Positions 62,299 through 64,000 of a stretch of DNA of 64,000 nt are shown piece after piece. The position numbers and the translations under genes were made by a program. The stretch spans positions 310,001 through 374,000 of the forward strand of contig JAPMXV010000034.1 of the NCBI GenBank assembly GCA_026936335.1, read 5' to 3'. Under the pieces are notes generated by a model. That model saw nothing but the letters and a program-made list of their open reading frames with translations, was not told the origin of the DNA and did no database searches. The DNA comes from Mantamonas sphyraenae. Taxonomy: Eukaryota; CRuMs; Mantamonadidae. Every line of letters begins with the position of its first letter. Position 1 is the first letter of the stretch.

Positions 62299-64000
62299 TC
62301 ATCCGACCCAGATCCACACATCCACACTCTCTGCCTTGTCCTGCAGAGCCTGGGCAACCATTGCAGACAAAGATTCGTCAGTAAACACTTCGCCCGAGAC
62401 CACGTCGCAGATGGTGACCTCACTGCCCGCCGGGACGTCTTCCGGAAACGTCTTGGACACCATGCGGTTGAGCATGCGCACACGAATCTTGGTGGACACC
62501 TGCATCAAATGCTTGCGCAATTGCTCTCCGTCTTCACGTTGCATGTTGCCGAAGCACTTGATGCGCTGCTGCGGCTTCTTTTCCGGACTCACGCCGCCCT
62601 TGCCATCGTCGGCACGCGCTTTGCGTTTGGCTGCCAGTTTGGCTGCCACACGAGCCTTGACATCGAGCTCCTGGGAAGAGACGTCGCCAGCAGAGTTGGC
62701 GGACGCGGTCTGCGCCGCCAGCCTCTGAGCCTGCTCCGGATTCTTCTGCGCCACGGCACGCAAGGCCATACGTCGAAAGTCACTGCTGTGGCTTGCAGCC
62801 CCGCGCTCACCCATGCTGGGTGACACCGATGAGTCGCTCTCGTAGTCGCCCACATCCGACACATCGATGCTCAGATGGCGTGTGGGCGAGGAGATGTCAC
62901 CACCACTGTCCGATTCTGCGTCCGTGTCGATGCTGCCCAAATCACTCAGAGCTGCACCGAGCATGTCGATATCCAGGTTGGACCCACTGCGGCGTGGGGT
63001 GTCTTCGCTGTTGCTGCTTTGCAGACCCTGGCTGTGCGTCACGCTGCTGCTTGACGACATCGTGCCAACCTCACTCTGGCTGTGCGTCAGCGTGCGGCCA
63101 AACGTGGGCTTGGTCGTCAGCGAACCCGATCGACGACGTGTAAGTCGACGCACATCCAGAAACCGCGAGTGCAGCTCTGATTCAGCCTCGGCCGCGTCTC
63201 GCACAGCCACGTGCCACTCGCCCATCGCCTCTGCTTCCCCCTCGGCAAACACCAGCTCCACCTGTGTTCCCTCAGCCCCTGCCACAGTCAAGATGCCCGC
63301 ACTTGCATCTAAGCCAACCTGTGCCCCAAGAAGCGGCACAAAGGCGTTCATCTTGTAGGTGCTGGTACTCTTGCGTGTGAACCCACTGCTGGCTGTGCTG
63401 ATCAGCAGCATGTCGTTGAAGAGAAAGGCGTACCGTGATTGGGCCTTGCCTCGTTTCCCCTTCTTGTTTGCCTTGCCTGCTTCACTCACATTGCCCTCTT
63501 TCACCAGCATGCGTCCTTCCTTTTGGATGGCCAGGTCCCCTCGGTGGTGGATGGCCTCTTCCAGGGCGCTGAGCTTGTCGCTGACCTGCTCCGCGGCTCG
63601 CTTCTCCTCGTTGATGAACGTGTTGACCTTGATCATGTCCTCCACAGCTTGCTCGAGGCCTTCGTAGTCGGGATGCTGTGGCCATGTGTGCTTGAGCATC
63701 TCTTGCAGGAGCAGTTGGTAGCGTGGCATGCGTTGGACGAGGGTGATGAGAAGTGATTGCAGATTCTGTCCCTGGCAACGCGAGTCTTGGATGGCCTGGT
63801 TGCAAAAGAGGACAAAGTCGCGGTTGACACCCTTTTGACACAGGTGTGTCCACAGACCCATGGCTGCGTCGTAATTGACAACGTATTCGGCGTACTCGGT
63901 GAACTGCTCCATCATGTCCAGGAAGAGGTCAGAAACGATGGGGCGTGTCTCTCCATCGAGGTTCCACACGCGGTTGTAGAGTCGCTTCTGGAACGGAGCA
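62299..64000 (-). CDS. Rho guanine-nucleotide exchange factor (DH-PH), N-terminus beyond window
   Basis: The frame enters from the right edge (QKRLYNRVWNLDGE) and stops at 62299. The DH domain is recognised by NLQSLLITLVQRMPRYQLLLQEML, then HPDYEGLEQAVEDMIKVNTFINEEKR, the conserved CR3 region. A PH domain follows: EGRMLVKEGNV.. QSRYAFLFNDMLLIST.. VELVFAEGEAEAMGEWHVAV. The remaining 250 residues are Ser-rich (SDSGGDISSPTRHLS) and basic, then a short domain ending VWIWVG. Such proteins activate Rho-type GTPases to control actin. The upstream part, including any targeting domain, is not visible. Confidence 0.88.
   Translation of the reverse strand, partial: APFQKRLYNRVWNLDGETRPIVSDLFLDMMEQFTEYAEYVVNYDAAMGLWTHLCQKGVNRDFVLFCNQAIQDSRCQGQNLQSLLITLVQRMPRYQLLLQEMLKHTWPQHPDYEGLEQAVEDMIKVNTFINEEKRAAEQVSDKLSALEEAIHHRGDLAIQKEGRMLVKEGNVSEAGKANKKGKRGKAQSRYAFLFNDMLLISTASSGFTRKSTSTYKMNAFVPLLGAQVGLDASAGILTVAGAEGTQVELVFAEGEAEAMGEWHVAVRDAAEAESELHSRFLDVRRLTRRRSGSLTTKPTFGRTLTHSQSEVGTMSSSSSVTHSQGLQSSNSEDTPRRSGSNLDIDMLGAALSDLGSIDTDAESDSGGDISSPTRHLSIDVSDVGDYESDSSVSPSMGERGAASHSSDFRRMALRAVAQKNPEQAQRLAAQTASANSAGDVSSQELDVKARVAAKLAAKRKARADDGKGGVSPEKKPQQRIKCFGNMQREDGEQLRKHLMQVSTKIRVRMLNRMVSKTFPEDVPAGSEVTICDVVSGEVFTDESLSAMVAQALQDKAESVDVWIWVG

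Noticed and set aside
1-64000. CRISPR arrays, prokaryotic operons, ribosome binding sites, tRNA or rRNA genes, transposons
   Set aside because: None seen. The repeats are dinucleotide and amino-acid tracts, genes have spliceosomal introns, and no tRNA cloverleaf, terminal repeats or transposase were recognised by eye. A tRNAscan or repeat search could still find something short.

Overview
This is nuclear DNA from a gene-dense, GC-rich flagellated protist. Genes lie on both strands with gaps of mostly 3-200 bp. Most have zero to three short GT-AG introns (about 75-220 nt, many ending in CA-rich tracts before the acceptor AG), and coding regions are interrupted by Ser, Gln, Asp and His runs. 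The gene set is eukaryotic throughout: splicing factor SF1, eIF3h, eS17, NOT1, TRAPPC11, VAC14, an N-recognin, and mitochondrial isovaleryl-CoA dehydrogenase. A CatSper3-type sperm/flagellar channel, a CCDC81-type HU protein, a probable augmin subunit and an E-type cyclin point to a uniflagellate such as a choanoflagellate or apusomonad relative. That placement is an inference from gene content only.

Layout. 1-9.4 kb: TRAPPC11 (cut by the left edge), a small membrane protein, SF1/BBP, UBC13, CCDC81-like, XRCC1-like and PITHD1-like. 9.5-20.9 kb: a Q/P-repeat membrane protein, a small coiled-coil membrane protein, a GRIPAP1/CCDC186-like coiled coil, a mitochondrial PPR protein, eIF3h, VAC14 and ALKBH6. 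20.9-33.3 kb: cyclin E with E2F-like sites upstream, a three-finger CCCH protein, a very large UBR1/2-type E3, NDUFAF2, and an acireductone dioxygenase fused to 3-hydroxyanthranilate 3,4-dioxygenase. 33.5-49.3 kb: NOT1 (CNOT1), a GH125 mannosidase, a Sec14 protein, a secreted orphan, a HAUS4-like protein, IVD and a secretory JMJD6-like oxygenase. 49.4-64 kb: CatSper3, a second secretory JmjC/cupin oxygenase, a SANT-like nuclear protein, a NIPA Mg transporter, a tandem Rid-fold protein with a CaaX end, an MPPED-type phosphoesterase, eS17, a flavin monooxygenase, an ER J-domain/SANT protein, and a DH-PH RhoGEF cut by the right edge.

Genes are arranged as divergent pairs with 50-120 bp between start codons, convergent pairs with 3-115 bp between stop codons, and some head-to-tail pairs only 20-70 bp apart. 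No shared pathway is evident. The strongest novelty candidate is the ADI1-HAAO fusion at 32,083-33,307, which joins a methionine-salvage enzyme to a kynurenine-pathway enzyme with all expected metal ligands visible in both halves. Several conserved genes change reading frame once or twice inside their conserved cores (UBR, FMO, eS17, PPR, the Q/P membrane protein). This looks more like single-base assembly errors than biology, but it affects several 3' ends.
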